From NCBI GenBank assembly GCA_031296755.1, contig JAUMMZ010000016.1, positions 14,768-78,767 of the forward strand: a stretch of DNA of 64,000 nt, in the 5' to 3' direction. This stretch comes from Collinsella sp. GTDB lineage: Bacteria; Actinomycetota; Coriobacteriia; Coriobacteriales; Coriobacteriaceae. Both the position numbers and the translations under genes were made by a program. This document shows, one piece after another, positions 8,234-15,308 of this stretch. How positions within the stretch are numbered: position 1 is the stretch's first letter; every line of letters starts with the position of its first letter. The notes beneath the pieces are model-generated. The model made no database searches. It was not told the origin of the DNA and saw only the letters and a list, made by a program, of their open reading frames with translations.

Positions 8234-9140
8234 TGCCGCACGCGTGACGTTTACCAAGAAAAAGAAGACGGTCGCCTGCCCCGTGCCCTTGGCACCGCTT
8301 GCCGACACGCATGCGCATCTACTTTCGTTCTGGGGCAAGGATGTGCCTGAGACGCTCGTGCGCGCCAAAGCCGCGGGCGTCGACCTGTTGGTGACGATGT
8401 TCGACCCCATCGCTGACAAACGCAGCGTGACGGACTATAGCGACTGGCTCGTGCGCGAAATTCTGCCGATGCAGGATATCCCGCAGATCAAGTATCTTGC
8501 CGGCGTGCATCCGTATGGCGCGCCGGACTATACCGACGACGTTCACGCACAGGTCGTTGCCGCACTCGATGACCCTTTGTGCGCCGGTATCGGCGAGATC
8601 GGTCTGGACTACCACATGGATTACGACGACGATATCGCGCCGGCGCCCCACGACGTGCAGATCGACTGTATGGCGCGCCAACTCGAGGTCGCCGTACGCC
8701 GCAATGTGCCGGTAGAGCTGCATCTGCGTCATGAGGATACGGACGAGGAGCGCACCTCGCATGTGGACGCCTACAACGTGTTGCGCGAGGTCGACGTGCC
8801 CCAGGCCGGTTGCGTACTGCACTGCTTTGGCGAGGACCGCGCCACGATGGAGCGCTTTGTGGAGCTGGGCTGCTATATCGCCTATGGTGGCGCGGCCACC
8901 TTTAAGCGCAACGACGACGTGCGCGAGGCATTTGCGGCAACCCCACTCGATCGAATTTTGTTCGAGACGGATTGCCCGTATATGGCTCCGGAGCCCATCC
9001 GCGGTCTTGAATGCGAGCCCGCAATGATCTCCATTACGGCAAACGCGCTGGTTAACGACCGTGTCGATCGCACAGGTGAGGACGCCGAAACAATCGCGCA
9101 AGCCGCTTGGGAAAATGCCTGCAAACTTTTTCAAAAATAG
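8223..9140 (+). CDS. tatD: TatD family metal-dependent hydrolase
   Basis: 305 residues, starting at ATG 8223 inside the end of rsmA; a second ATG follows at 8226. TatD proteins are TIM-barrel metallohydrolases with 3'-5' DNase activity. The metal ligands are visible: DTHAHL (first His pair), GEIGLDYH (Glu), the His of VELHLRH, the His of VLHCFGED, and the Asp of LFETDCPYM. The protein carries about 25 extra basic residues at the N-terminus (TKKKKTVAC) compared with E. coli TatD, which may only reflect the overlap with rsmA. The metG-rsmA-tatD order is a permutation of the common metG-tatD-rnmV-ksgA cluster. Confidence 0.9.
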   Translation: MMPNAARVTFTKKKKTVACPVPLAPLADTHAHLLSFWGKDVPETLVRAKAAGVDLLVTMFDPIADKRSVTDYSDWLVREILPMQDIPQIKYLAGVHPYGAPDYTDDVHAQVVAALDDPLCAGIGEIGLDYHMDYDDDIAPAPHDVQIDCMARQLEVAVRRNVPVELHLRHEDTDEERTSHVDAYNVLREVDVPQAGCVLHCFGEDRATMERFVELGCYIAYGGAATFKRNDDVREAFAATPLDRILFETDCPYMAPEPIRGLECEPAMISITANALVNDRVDRTGEDAETIAQAAWENACKLFQK

Positions 9141-9143
9141 TTC

Positions 9144-9172
9144 TTGCGTTCGCGGTGGCGCTCCGTTATTCT
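9144..9172 (+). promoter_or_regulatory. Promoter of tRNA-Leu
   Basis: TTGCGT (9144-9149) and TATTCT (9167-9172) with a 17-bp spacer, ending 11 bases before the tRNA. Confidence 0.65.
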
Positions 9173-9183
9173 AATTCCTGCAC

Positions 9184-9270
9184 GCGGGCGTGGCGGAATT
9201 GGCAGACGCGTACGGTTCAGGTCCGTATGGGGGCAACCCCATGAAGGTTCAAGTCCTTTCGCCCGCACCA
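9184..9270 (+). tRNA. tRNA-Leu (anticodon CAG)
   Basis: 87 nt including the encoded CCA. Acceptor GCGGGCG/CGCCCGC pairs fully. The anticodon arm TACGG/CCGTA encloses TTCAGGT (CAG). There is a long variable arm (GGGGGCAACCCC) and a T-loop in GGTTCAAGTCC. Its last 18 bases and terminator are repeated 188 bp downstream. Confidence 0.96.
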
Positions 9271-9500
9271 TTAAATGAAAGAGCTCCCAGCGATGGGAGC
9301 TTTTTTGTTATGAGCCCATCGCAGGGACTTGAACCTGCGAAGGAGCGAGCGTAAAGAAAACGCGGAGCGTTTTAGCGAGCTGGCGAGTCCGCCGGCAGGC
9401 GGGCGAAGCCGGTGCGGATCCGCGCAGCGGATACGCGGACGTCCTTTCGCCCGCACCATTAAATGAAAGAGCTCCCAGCAATGGGGGCTTTTTTGTTATG
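9253..9500 (+). repeat. tRNA-tail cassette behind tRNA-Leu
   Basis: The 60 bases 9253-9312 (tRNA-Leu 3' end with CCA, spacer, terminator) recur at 9441-9500 with two mismatches, a period of 188 bp. Between them, 9324-9336 (GGGACTTGAACCT) is an inverted tRNA T-arm. The body that follows has three hairpins: 9357-9363/9367-9373, 9387-9393/9398-9404 and 9418-9423/9427-9432. The body is almost identical to those behind two tRNA-Arg genes. The second terminator hairpin (9470-9494) keeps its pairing through a G-T wobble. No protein is encoded. Confidence 0.85.
9282..9306 (+). terminator. Terminator of tRNA-Leu
   Basis: Stem AGCTCCCA (9282-9289) / TGGGAGCT (9294-9301), loop GCGA, then TTTTTG. A second copy with two substitutions lies at 9470-9494. 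Confidence 0.85.
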
Positions 9501-9557
9501 CACAATCTCCTTGGACGGGTATCCTAATGCCAACGTGTGCCTATCAGAGGAGAGACC

Positions 9558-10496
9558 ATGCTGTTGTCCGGTATCATTGCCGCCCTTACGAGCCTTTTGA
9601 TTCCCATCATCATTTTGCTGCTGCTGCTTCCCAACGCCTGCTATGTCGTTGAACAACAGCATGCCGTGATCATCGAGCGTCTGGGCAAGTTTAACCGCAT
9701 CGTCAACGCGGGCTTCCACATGAAGGTGCCCGTGATCGACCGCAAAGCCGCCACGGTGAGTCTGCGCACCATGAAAAACGGTTTTGGTATCGACGTTAAG
9801 ACCCAGGATAATGTGACCATCGGCCTCGAGGTCTCTGCTCAGTACCACGTGAGCTATGACATGGGTGCTGGCCCGGCAGATTCGGGTATCTACAAGAGCT
9901 ACTACATGCTGCAGGAGCCCGTCGACCAGATGCGTGACTTCATCACCGACGCCCTGCGCTCTTCGATTCCCGTCTACACACTCGATGAGGTCTTTGCCAA
10001 GAAGGATGACATCGCCAAGGACGTCAACGCTACCGTTTCCGAGCAGATGGCCGCCTACGGCTTCACCCTCGTGTCGACGCTCATCACCAAAATCGCACTG
10101 CCGACCGAGGTCGAGAACTCCATGAACGACATCAACGCTGCCCAGCGCAAGCGCGCTGCGGCACAGGAGCTCGCCGAGGCCGACCGCATCAAGCGCGTCA
10201 CCGAGGCGACCGCCGAGGCCGAGGCTATGGAAAAGGCGGGCGAGGGCATCGCCAACCAGCGCAAGGCCATTGCACTGGGTATCAAAGATTCGCTCGAGAT
10301 CATCCAGGAGACGGGTGTCGGCAATGACGAGGCCAACCAACTGTTCATGTTTACGCAGTGGTCCGAGATGATGACGGAGTTCGCTCGCACGGGTAAAACC
10401 TCGACGGTCGTGCTGCCGAGCGACTTTTCGCAGTCGGCCTCTATGTTCGAGCAGATGCTGGCTGCCGGTAAGGTTCAGAACGAGTCAAAGGAGTAG
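9558..10496 (+). CDS. SPFH/Band 7 (stomatin-like) membrane protein
   Basis: 312 residues from ATG 9558, behind GAGGAGAG; a longer frame from 9537 only adds residues before the ribosome site. The N-terminal hydrophobic segment IIAALTSLLIPIIILLLLL anchors the protein. The SPFH domain follows (VVEQQHAVIIERLGKFNRI, then the strand-rich core to about residue 190). A long Ala/Glu-rich coiled coil comes next (KRAAAQELAEADRIKRVTEA, AEAMEKAGEG), then a C-terminal tail. SPFH proteins form ring-like oligomers in membrane microdomains and act as scaffolds. No NfeD partner is adjacent. The gap to rlmH is 6 bases, so they are probably cotranscribed. Confidence 0.9.
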   Translation: MLLSGIIAALTSLLIPIIILLLLLPNACYVVEQQHAVIIERLGKFNRIVNAGFHMKVPVIDRKAATVSLRTMKNGFGIDVKTQDNVTIGLEVSAQYHVSYDMGAGPADSGIYKSYYMLQEPVDQMRDFITDALRSSIPVYTLDEVFAKKDDIAKDVNATVSEQMAAYGFTLVSTLITKIALPTEVENSMNDINAAQRKRAAAQELAEADRIKRVTEATAEAEAMEKAGEGIANQRKAIALGIKDSLEIIQETGVGNDEANQLFMFTQWSEMMTEFARTGKTSTVVLPSDFSQSASMFEQMLAAGKVQNESKE

Positions 10497-10502
10497 GCAC
10501 GC

Positions 10503-10973
10503 GTGAAATACACCGTCGTTTGTGTTGGCAAGCTCAAAGAGCGCTTTTGGAAGGACGCGTGCGCTGAGTACACCAAGCGCCTAGGCGCCTATGCCAAGGT
10601 GGATATCCGCGAGGTGGCCGATATCGACCCGGCTAAGGCGGGCGGCGTGGATGCCGCGCGCGACAAGGAGGGGGCGGCAATTCTTGCTGCATTGCCGTCT
10701 CGAGCGCATGTGATCCTGCTGGCTATCGAGGGCAAGGAGCGTTCGAGTGAGGAGCTCTCGGCGAGGCTCGACGATCTTATGCTGCGAGGCAGCAGCGACA
10801 TCGCCTTTGTGATTGGCGGTTCGGACGGCGTGAGCGATGAGGTGCGCGCCCGCGCCGACGAGATGCTCAGCTTTGGACGCATTACCTTGCCGCATAACTT
10901 GGCGCGCGTGGTGCTGCTGGAGCAAATCTACCGCGCCTGCAAGATCAGCCGTGGCGAGCCGTATCACAAATAG
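10503..10973 (+). CDS. rlmH: 23S rRNA pseudouridine-1915 N3-methyltransferase
   Basis: 156 residues, starting at GTG 10503; the upstream ribosome site overlaps the end of the SPFH gene (AAAGGAG). RlmH is a small SPOUT-fold enzyme that methylates pseudouridine 1915 in helix 69 of 23S rRNA in assembled 70S ribosomes. Motifs: VVCVGKLKERFW at the N-terminus, VILLAIEGKERSSEELS, the SAM-binding knot FVIGGSDGVSDEVR and the C-terminal ARVVLLEQIYRACKISRG with a final PYHK. The length and the YHK tail match the family. Confidence 0.96.
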   Translation: MKYTVVCVGKLKERFWKDACAEYTKRLGAYAKVDIREVADIDPAKAGGVDAARDKEGAAILAALPSRAHVILLAIEGKERSSEELSARLDDLMLRGSSDIAFVIGGSDGVSDEVRARADEMLSFGRITLPHNLARVVLLEQIYRACKISRGEPYHK

Positions 10974-11046
10974 GTCGGCAATACGAAACAATGGCGTGGG
11001 ACAATAGCTTTCGTTTTGAAGAGCGTGTCTGAGAGGACTATGAGAT

Positions 11047-11817
11047 ATGAAGATTGGATTTGTCGGTTTTGGCAATATGGCGAGCGCTATGGCCGATGGC
11101 TGGATCGCTGCCGGTGTAGCTGCGAGCGACATGTGCGCCTGCGCGGGTCGCTACGACGCACTGGTTGAGCGCTGCGAGGCGCGCGGCATGGCCGCCTGCC
11201 ACGATGCCGCCGAGGTTGTCGCCGCATCCGATATCGTGGTCGCTGCGGTCAAACCGTACATGATCGAGAAGGTATTCGCCCCGCTCAAGGATGCTCTTGC
11301 CAAAAAGGTCGTTCTGTCGGTTGCCTGGACCTGGGACAGTGCCAAGTGGGAGCAGGTCCTGCCGGGCGTCGCGCATATCTCGACGGTGCCCAACACACCG
11401 GTTTCGGTGGGCGAGGGCGTCATCGCTTGCGAGAAGGCTTCCACGCTTAGTGATGAGCAGAGCGCCGTGGTGCTTGATCTGCTTGGCAAGCTCGGTGCGG
11501 TGGTCGAGCTTGATACGAGCCTGCTGTTCGTGGGCGGCACGGTGGGTGGTTGCGCTCCGGCATTTGTCGCTATGGCAATCGAGGCCCTGGGCGATGCGGC
11601 GGTCAAGCACGGTATCCCGCGTGCCGATGCCTATCGCATTGTGAGCCAGATGGTGCTAGGTACGGCAAAGTTGCAGCTTTCAACTGGTCAGCATCCTGCG
11701 GCGATGAAGGATGCCGTATGCTCGCCCGGTGGCGCCACCATCAAGGGCGTCGTTGCGCTCGAGGATGCCGGCATGCGCAGTGCCCTGGTCAAGGCAATCG
11801 ACGCAACTCTCCAGTAA
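11047..11817 (+). CDS. proC: Pyrroline-5-carboxylate reductase
   Basis: 256 residues from ATG 11047. ProC reduces 1-pyrroline-5-carboxylate to proline with NAD(P)H, the last step of proline synthesis. The Rossmann dinucleotide loop is IGFVGFGNMASAM. VAAVKPYMIE, the signature PNTPVSVGEG, and the C-terminal dimerisation helices with DAVCSPGGATIKGV are all present. The protein is slightly shorter than average (about 265-270). No proA or proB gene is adjacent. It stands alone between rlmH and a hairpin-rich intergenic region. Confidence 0.94.
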   Translation: MKIGFVGFGNMASAMADGWIAAGVAASDMCACAGRYDALVERCEARGMAACHDAAEVVAASDIVVAAVKPYMIEKVFAPLKDALAKKVVLSVAWTWDSAKWEQVLPGVAHISTVPNTPVSVGEGVIACEKASTLSDEQSAVVLDLLGKLGAVVELDTSLLFVGGTVGGCAPAFVAMAIEALGDAAVKHGIPRADAYRIVSQMVLGTAKLQLSTGQHPAAMKDAVCSPGGATIKGVVALEDAGMRSALVKAIDATLQ

Positions 11818-11818
11818 A

Positions 11819-11976
11819 ACCTGCCATTTAGGGACAGGTTTATTTTGGCAGGTTTTTCCTGCGGTTTTGTCGTATGTGCGAAAAGCGCCCCGCAACTGGC
11901 TCAATTCCAGTTGCGGGGCGCTTGCGTTTGCCCAGATAAAACCGACCAAAATAAACCTGGCCCTTTTTGGCAGGTT
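11819..11976. repeat. Nested inverted repeat after proC
   Basis: An outer inverted repeat, GGGACAGGTTTATTTTGG (11831-11848) against CCAAAATAAACCTGGCCC (11946-11963), has one mismatch. It encloses a perfect 17-bp stem with a 7-nt loop (11883-11899/11907-11923). The right arm also occurs at 62161-62203, after feoB. The inner hairpin lacks a U-tract but could stop transcription from either side. The right arm reaches the stop codon of the convergent short gene. Confidence 0.75.
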
Positions 11977-12148
11977 AGTCCCAGAAGCTGTCTTCCTCAT
12001 CCTCGGACTTGGGTCCGCGGTCGACGTACATCTTATGGGTACGCTTCTCCATTACAAAGGCAAGAATCGCAAATAACAGGATGCCGCCGGCGAAAAGGAT
12101 GGCAAAACCGGTGCGGGTGCCAAACAAAAAGGAAAAAACTGCGTCCAT
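11975..12148 (-). CDS. Short membrane protein, unknown
   Basis: 57 residues on the minus strand, with ATG at 12148 and TAA at 11975-11977. After a short start (MDAVFSFLFGTRT) comes one hydrophobic segment (GFAILFAGGILLFAILAFVM), then a basic stretch EKRTHKMYVDRG and an acidic tail KSEDEEDSFWD. By the positive-inside rule the C-terminus should be cytoplasmic. AGAAGG lies 6-11 bases upstream as a possible ribosome site. The codon usage and the clear membrane-plus-charged-tail layout argue for a real gene. I recognise no family. It converges with proC, and its end overlaps the intergenic repeat. Confidence 0.6.
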   Translation of the reverse strand: MDAVFSFLFGTRTGFAILFAGGILLFAILAFVMEKRTHKMYVDRGPKSEDEEDSFWD

Positions 12149-12259
12149 TGGGTGCCTTCTTGCGTAGTTGAGTTGGGTCGTAAACGCTCATAAGTATATA
12201 CTTGCCCATACATGTACAAGGTTGCAACCTAAATGGAATGTATATCGCCGGAGGATCTA

Positions 12260-13543
12260 ATGCTTGATATCAAGTTTGTTCGCGAGAACCCCGATGCCAT
12301 CGATGTCGCCATGGCTAACCGCCAGACGTCTTGGGATCGCGAGAAGTTCTTTGAGCTCGACGACGAGCGCCGTGCCGTCATCACCGAGGTCGAGGAGCTC
12401 CAGGCTACGCGTAATGCCGAGTCCAAGAAGATCGGCGCCCTGATGAAGGAGGGCAAGAAGGACGAGGCCGAGGCTGCCAAGGAGGCCGTGCGCGCCGTCA
12501 ACGAGAAGATTGACGGTCTGGCCGAGCGTCGTACCGCCCTCGAGCAGGAGCAGTACGACTTCATGGCTCACCTGCCCAACATTCCTTGCGAGGCCACGCC
12601 GTACGGTAAGGACGAGGACGAGAACATCGAGCGTCGCCGCTGGGGCACCCCGCGCGAGTTCGACTTCGACTTTAAGCCGCACTGGGATCTGGGCACCGAT
12701 CTGGACATCCTCGACTTCGAGCGTGGCAACAAGCTCTCCGGCAGCCGCTTTACCGTTCTCGGTGGCGCCGGCGCCCGCCTGGAGCGTGCCCTTATCAACT
12801 TCTTCCTCGATACGCACACCAGCCGTGGCTTCAAGGAGTGGTGGCCGCCTATCGTCGTCAAGCGTCAGACTATGTTCGGCACGGGCCAGCTGCCCAAGTT
12901 CGAGGACGACGCCTATCATGTCTCGGGCGACAACTTCCTGATCCCCACCGCCGAGGTCGTGCTCACCAATCTGCACGCCGGCGAGGTCCTCGATGCCGAC
13001 ACCCTGCCGCGCCGCTACACCGCCTTCACCCCCTGCTTCCGCGAGGAGGCCGGTTCCGCCGGTCGCGACACCCGCGGCATCATCCGTCAGCACGAGTTCG
13101 ACAAGGTCGAGATGGTCAAGTTCGCTAAGCCGGAGGAGTCCGACGAGGAGCTCGAGACCATGACCGCCGAGGCCGAGTACCTGCTGCAGCAGCTGGGCCT
13201 TCCGTATCGCGTGATTAGCCTGTGCACCGGCGACTTGGGCTTCTCTGCCCGTCAGACCTACGACGTCGAGGTTTGGCTGCCGAGCTACAACGCCTACAAG
13301 GAGATCAGCTCCTGCTCCAACTGCGGTGACTTCCAGGCTCGCCGCGCCAACATCAAGTATCGCGACCCCGAGAACTTCAAGGGTTCGCGCTACCTGCACA
13401 CTCTCAACGGTTCCGGCTTGCCGGCCGGCCGCACCATGGCCGCTATTCTGGAGAACTACCAGAACGCCGACGGCACCATCACGATCCCCGAGGTCTTGCG
13501 TCCTTACATGGGCGGTCTCGAGAAGATCGAGCCGGTCGCGTAA
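12260..13543 (+). CDS. serS: Seryl-tRNA synthetase
   Basis: 427 residues from ATG 12260, behind GCCGGAGG. Alternatives upstream lie before the ribosome site. A class II synthetase that charges tRNA-Ser, and tRNA-Sec where present. The N-terminal long coiled-coil arm (residues about 30-100) binds the tRNA variable arm. Motif 2 is FREEAGSAGRDTRGIIRQHEF, shown here in part; motif 3 is GRTMAAILENYQNADGTI with VLRPYMGG. The serine pocket region CSNCGDFQARR is present. Upstream bases 12149-12259 hold no T-box. A terminator follows at 13567. Confidence 0.97.
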   Translation: MLDIKFVRENPDAIDVAMANRQTSWDREKFFELDDERRAVITEVEELQATRNAESKKIGALMKEGKKDEAEAAKEAVRAVNEKIDGLAERRTALEQEQYDFMAHLPNIPCEATPYGKDEDENIERRRWGTPREFDFDFKPHWDLGTDLDILDFERGNKLSGSRFTVLGGAGARLERALINFFLDTHTSRGFKEWWPPIVVKRQTMFGTGQLPKFEDDAYHVSGDNFLIPTAEVVLTNLHAGEVLDADTLPRRYTAFTPCFREEAGSAGRDTRGIIRQHEFDKVEMVKFAKPEESDEELETMTAEAEYLLQQLGLPYRVISLCTGDLGFSARQTYDVEVWLPSYNAYKEISSCSNCGDFQARRANIKYRDPENFKGSRYLHTLNGSGLPAGRTMAAILENYQNADGTITIPEVLRPYMGGLEKIEPVA

Positions 13544-13566
13544 ATTGGCTGCATAGGGGATATGCA

Positions 13567-13595
13567 AGGGCGCTCCTTCGGGGGCGCCCTATTTC
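13567..13595 (+). terminator. Terminator after serS
   Basis: Stem AGGGCGCTCC (13567-13576) / GGGGCGCCCT (13580-13589), loop TTC, followed by ATTTC. Confidence 0.7.
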
Positions 13596-13643
13596 GTGCG
13601 CAGGTCCATACCATGCCGTGCGGACAGCTCAATAGAAAACACA

Positions 13644-13657
13644 CGAACAACTGTTCT
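13644..13657. promoter_or_regulatory. Candidate LexA (SOS) box
   Basis: CGAACAACTGTTCT matches the Gram-positive/actinobacterial LexA consensus CGAACN4GTTCG except for the last base. It lies 60 bases before the start codon of the 125-residue unknown protein, near a possible -10 TATGCT (13678-13683). Confidence 0.4.
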
Positions 13658-13716
13658 GTATACAGCCATCTACCTGCTATGCTTTTGCTAAATAAGAGCG
13701 AGAGAAAGGGGACGCG

Positions 13717-14094
13717 ATGGAGCTGTTTGATGATCGGGTGGTTTTGTTTGAGAGCGACGAGGGCGGGGAGTACCTGCTTGTAACGTGTGAGCCGTCTGGC
13801 ATGGGTGGCCTGGTGGTTCGACAGACGAGCGAGGGTCCGTTGACACAATGGTGCTTTGAGGAGTCGCCGCATGTGGTCGAGACGTTTGTGGCGCACGAGG
13901 GGCTTGTTGCCCTTGAGCATTTCTATGGGGTCCGGACATCTAACCAGGTCGCTCGAATGCTAAGCATCTCGTTTGCCGACTACGACTGCGCCCAACGGGT
14001 GCGGTCGCTCCTGGGGGAGCTTGGCGTCGGGTTCGATGTGATTGAAAAGCCGATCGAACGCACGGGGAGCGTTGGTGCCCGCGGCGCAGCGTGA
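13717..14094 (+). CDS. Unknown 125-residue protein, possibly SOS-controlled
   Basis: 125 residues from ATG 13717, behind GAGAAAGGGG. I do not recognise the family. The first 60 residues look like a small beta sheet (RVVLFESDEGGEYLLVTCE, GGLVVRQTSEG, TQWCFEESPHVVETF). The second half looks helical (SNQVARMLSISFADYDCAQR, VRSLLGELGVGFDVIE). There are three Cys residues, no signal peptide and no membrane segment. A LexA-like box stands upstream. The gene is monocistronic: a terminator precedes it and a tRNA-Arg promoter follows. Confidence 0.65.
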   Translation: MELFDDRVVLFESDEGGEYLLVTCEPSGMGGLVVRQTSEGPLTQWCFEESPHVVETFVAHEGLVALEHFYGVRTSNQVARMLSISFADYDCAQRVRSLLGELGVGFDVIEKPIERTGSVGARGAA

Positions 14095-14131
14095 CAAATA
14101 TCTGCCTGGAGAAAAAAGTTTGAGATTGTGC

Positions 14132-14160
14132 TTGACTCCAATAAGCTAAAGTGGTTTTAT
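14132..14160 (+). promoter_or_regulatory. Promoter of first tRNA-Arg
   Basis: TTGACT (14132-14137) and TTTTAT (14155-14160) with a 17-bp spacer. Confidence 0.6.
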
Positions 14161-14172
14161 ATGTCTTGCGCT

Positions 14173-14249
14173 GCGGCGTTACCTCAGCTGGATAGAGGGT
14201 CTGACTACGAATCAGAACGTCATAGGTTCGAATCCTATACGCCGCACCA
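14173..14249 (+). tRNA. tRNA-Arg (anticodon ACG), copy 1
   Basis: 77 nt with encoded CCA. Acceptor GCGGCGT/ACGCCGC pairs fully. The anticodon arm TCTGA/TCAGA encloses CTACGAA; A34 would be deaminated to inosine by TadA. The T-arm is ATAGGTTCGAATCCTAT. Identical to copies 2 and 3. Confidence 0.97.
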
Positions 14250-14260
14250 ATTGAAATCGA

Positions 14261-14289
14261 AAGCCTCCGGCAACGGGGGCTTTTCTTTT
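14261..14289 (+). terminator. Terminator of tRNA-Arg copy 1
   Basis: Stem AAGCCTCCG (14261-14269) / CGGGGGCTT (14274-14282), loop GCAA, then TTCTTTT. Confidence 0.85.
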
Positions 14290-14300
14290 ATGCCACCGCT

Positions 14301-14332
14301 GCATGGATTCGAACCTCGGTCGAGGCGCGAGC
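14301..14332 (+). repeat. Head remnant of a tRNA-tail cassette
   Basis: These 32 bases match the head of the cassette behind tRNA-Arg copy 3 (14996-15027) with one difference, including the inverted T-arm GATTCGAACCT. The body and tail are missing, so copy 1 carries only the start of a cassette. Confidence 0.7.
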
Positions 14333-14372
14333 ATCTTAATCATCACTTCGTAAAATTTTTCCAAATTGTCGC

Positions 14373-14401
14373 TTGACCCATCGAGGGGTCACGTGCATAA
14401 T
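14373..14401 (+). promoter_or_regulatory. Promoter of second tRNA-Arg
   Basis: TTGACC (14373-14378) and CATAAT (14396-14401) with a 17-bp spacer. Confidence 0.7.
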
Positions 14402-14413
14402 AATCCGTGCGTT

Positions 14414-14490
14414 GCGGCGTTACCTCAGCTGGATAGAGGGTCTGACTACGAATCAGAACGTCATAGGTTCGAATCCTATACGCCGCACCA
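14414..14490 (+). tRNA. tRNA-Arg (anticodon ACG), copy 2
   Basis: Identical in all 77 nt to copy 1. It has its own promoter and terminator (14501-14526), so the three copies are independent units, not one operon. Confidence 0.97.
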
Positions 14491-14500
14491 ATTGAGTTTT

Positions 14501-14526
14501 AAGCCTCCGGAAACGGGGGCTTTTCC
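14501..14526 (+). terminator. Terminator of tRNA-Arg copy 2
   Basis: Stem AAGCCTCCG (14501-14509) / CGGGGGCTT (14514-14522), loop GAAA, then TTCC. Confidence 0.85.
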
Positions 14527-14690
14527 TTTACGGGGGCATTGCGGAGATTCGAACCTCGTTCGAGGCGCGAGCGTCAAGAAAACGCGGAGCGTTTTTAGCG
14601 AGCGGGCGAGTCCGCCGGCAGGCGGGCGAAGCCGGTGCGGATCCGCGCAGCGGATGCGCGGAATCCTATACGCCGCACCAACTGAACTTT

Positions 14691-14716
14691 AAAGCCTCCG
14701 GTAACGGAGGCTTTTC
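14691..14716 (+). terminator. Second terminator behind tRNA-Arg copy 2
   Basis: Stem AAAGCCTCCG (14691-14700) / CGGAGGCTTT (14705-14714), loop GTAA. Compared with the first terminator the lower stem is perfectly paired, with A-T in place of a G-T wobble. Confidence 0.8.
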
Positions 14717-14827
14717 TTATATGTCGATATACTTGAGAAGTTGCTTTTGCTGTGTTTGAAAGTATCGAGTCGATTGACTGCGTCAAATGAGTAAAAATCA
14801 AATTCGATAACTTTTTTCGAAAAATGC

Positions 14828-14856
14828 TTGACCTTTATTCAGTCGATGTGCATAAT
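14828..14856 (+). promoter_or_regulatory. Promoter of third tRNA-Arg
   Basis: TTGACC (14828-14833) and CATAAT (14851-14856) with a 17-bp spacer. The -35, the -10 and the downstream TGCATAATAATC context resemble the second copy's promoter. Confidence 0.7.
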
Positions 14857-14868
14857 AATCAACAAGTC

Positions 14869-14945
14869 GCGGCGTTACCTCAGCTGGATAGAGGGTCTGA
14901 CTACGAATCAGAACGTCATAGGTTCGAATCCTATACGCCGCACCA
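14869..14945 (+). tRNA. tRNA-Arg (anticodon ACG), copy 3
   Basis: Identical in all 77 nt to copies 1 and 2, with encoded CCA. Confidence 0.97.
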
Positions 14946-15210
14946 TTTGAGATTAAAGCTCCCGGCAACGGGGGCTTTTCTTTTACGTAAGCACTGCATG
15001 GATTCGAACCTCGGTCGAGGCGCGGGCGTCAAGAAAACGCGGAGCGTTTTTAGCGAGCGGGCGAGCACGCCGGCAGGCGGGCGAAGCCGGTGCGGATCCG
15101 CGCAGCGGATGCGCGGAATCCTATACGCCGCACCAATTGAACTTGAAGCCTCCGGCAACGGGGGCTTTTCTTTTAGGCGGACGCCGCATGGGTTCGAGCC
15201 TCGGTCAAAG
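14926..15210 (+). repeat. tRNA-tail cassette behind tRNA-Arg copy 3
   Basis: The tRNA 3' end starting at 14926 recurs at 15116-15135, again a period of 190 bp, with a second terminator at 15146-15174 (stem AAGCCTCCG/CGGGGGCTT). The inverted T-arm is at 15001-15011. Hairpin 1 is 15034-15040/15044-15050. Hairpin 2 carries one mismatch here. A further truncated head (GGGTTCGAGCCTCGGTC, 15190-15206) follows the second terminator. Confidence 0.85.
14956..14984 (+). terminator. Terminator of tRNA-Arg copy 3
   Basis: Stem AAGCTCCCG (14956-14964) / CGGGGGCTT (14969-14977), loop GCAA, then TTCTTTT. Confidence 0.85.
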
Positions 15211-15308
15211 GGGACTATTTCTCATCGACTCGTGTAAGATTTCGAGTATGCGCCTCGGTGAGCCCGTGGCGCGCTCTTTCTTTAGACGACCGATTAGGGT
15301 GATATTTC

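Larger units (their letters stand above)
14471..14716 (+). repeat. tRNA-tail cassette behind tRNA-Arg copy 2
   Basis: The tRNA 3' end starting at 14471 (GAATCCTATACGCCGCACCA) recurs exactly at 14661-14680, a period of 190 bp. It is followed by a second terminator (14691-14716). The inverted T-arm is at 14546-14556. The body hairpins are 14579-14585/14589-14595, 14610-14616/14621-14627 and 14641-14646/14650-14655. The body is nearly identical to the one behind tRNA-Leu. Confidence 0.85.

Noticed and set aside
12149..12259. T-box leader before serS (also checked before metG, hisS and aspS)
   Set aside because: No T-box consensus, specifier hairpin or antiterminator was found in any of these leaders.
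14173..15175. CRISPR-like impression from regularly repeated blocks
   Set aside because: The repeats are complete tRNA-Arg genes, terminators and cassette bodies with unequal spacing. No short repeat-spacer pattern and no cas genes are present.
14128..15237. Short open frames running through the tRNA-Arg genes and cassettes
   Set aside because: They translate tRNA and terminator sequence, so their similarity to each other comes from the tRNA repeats and not from proteins.
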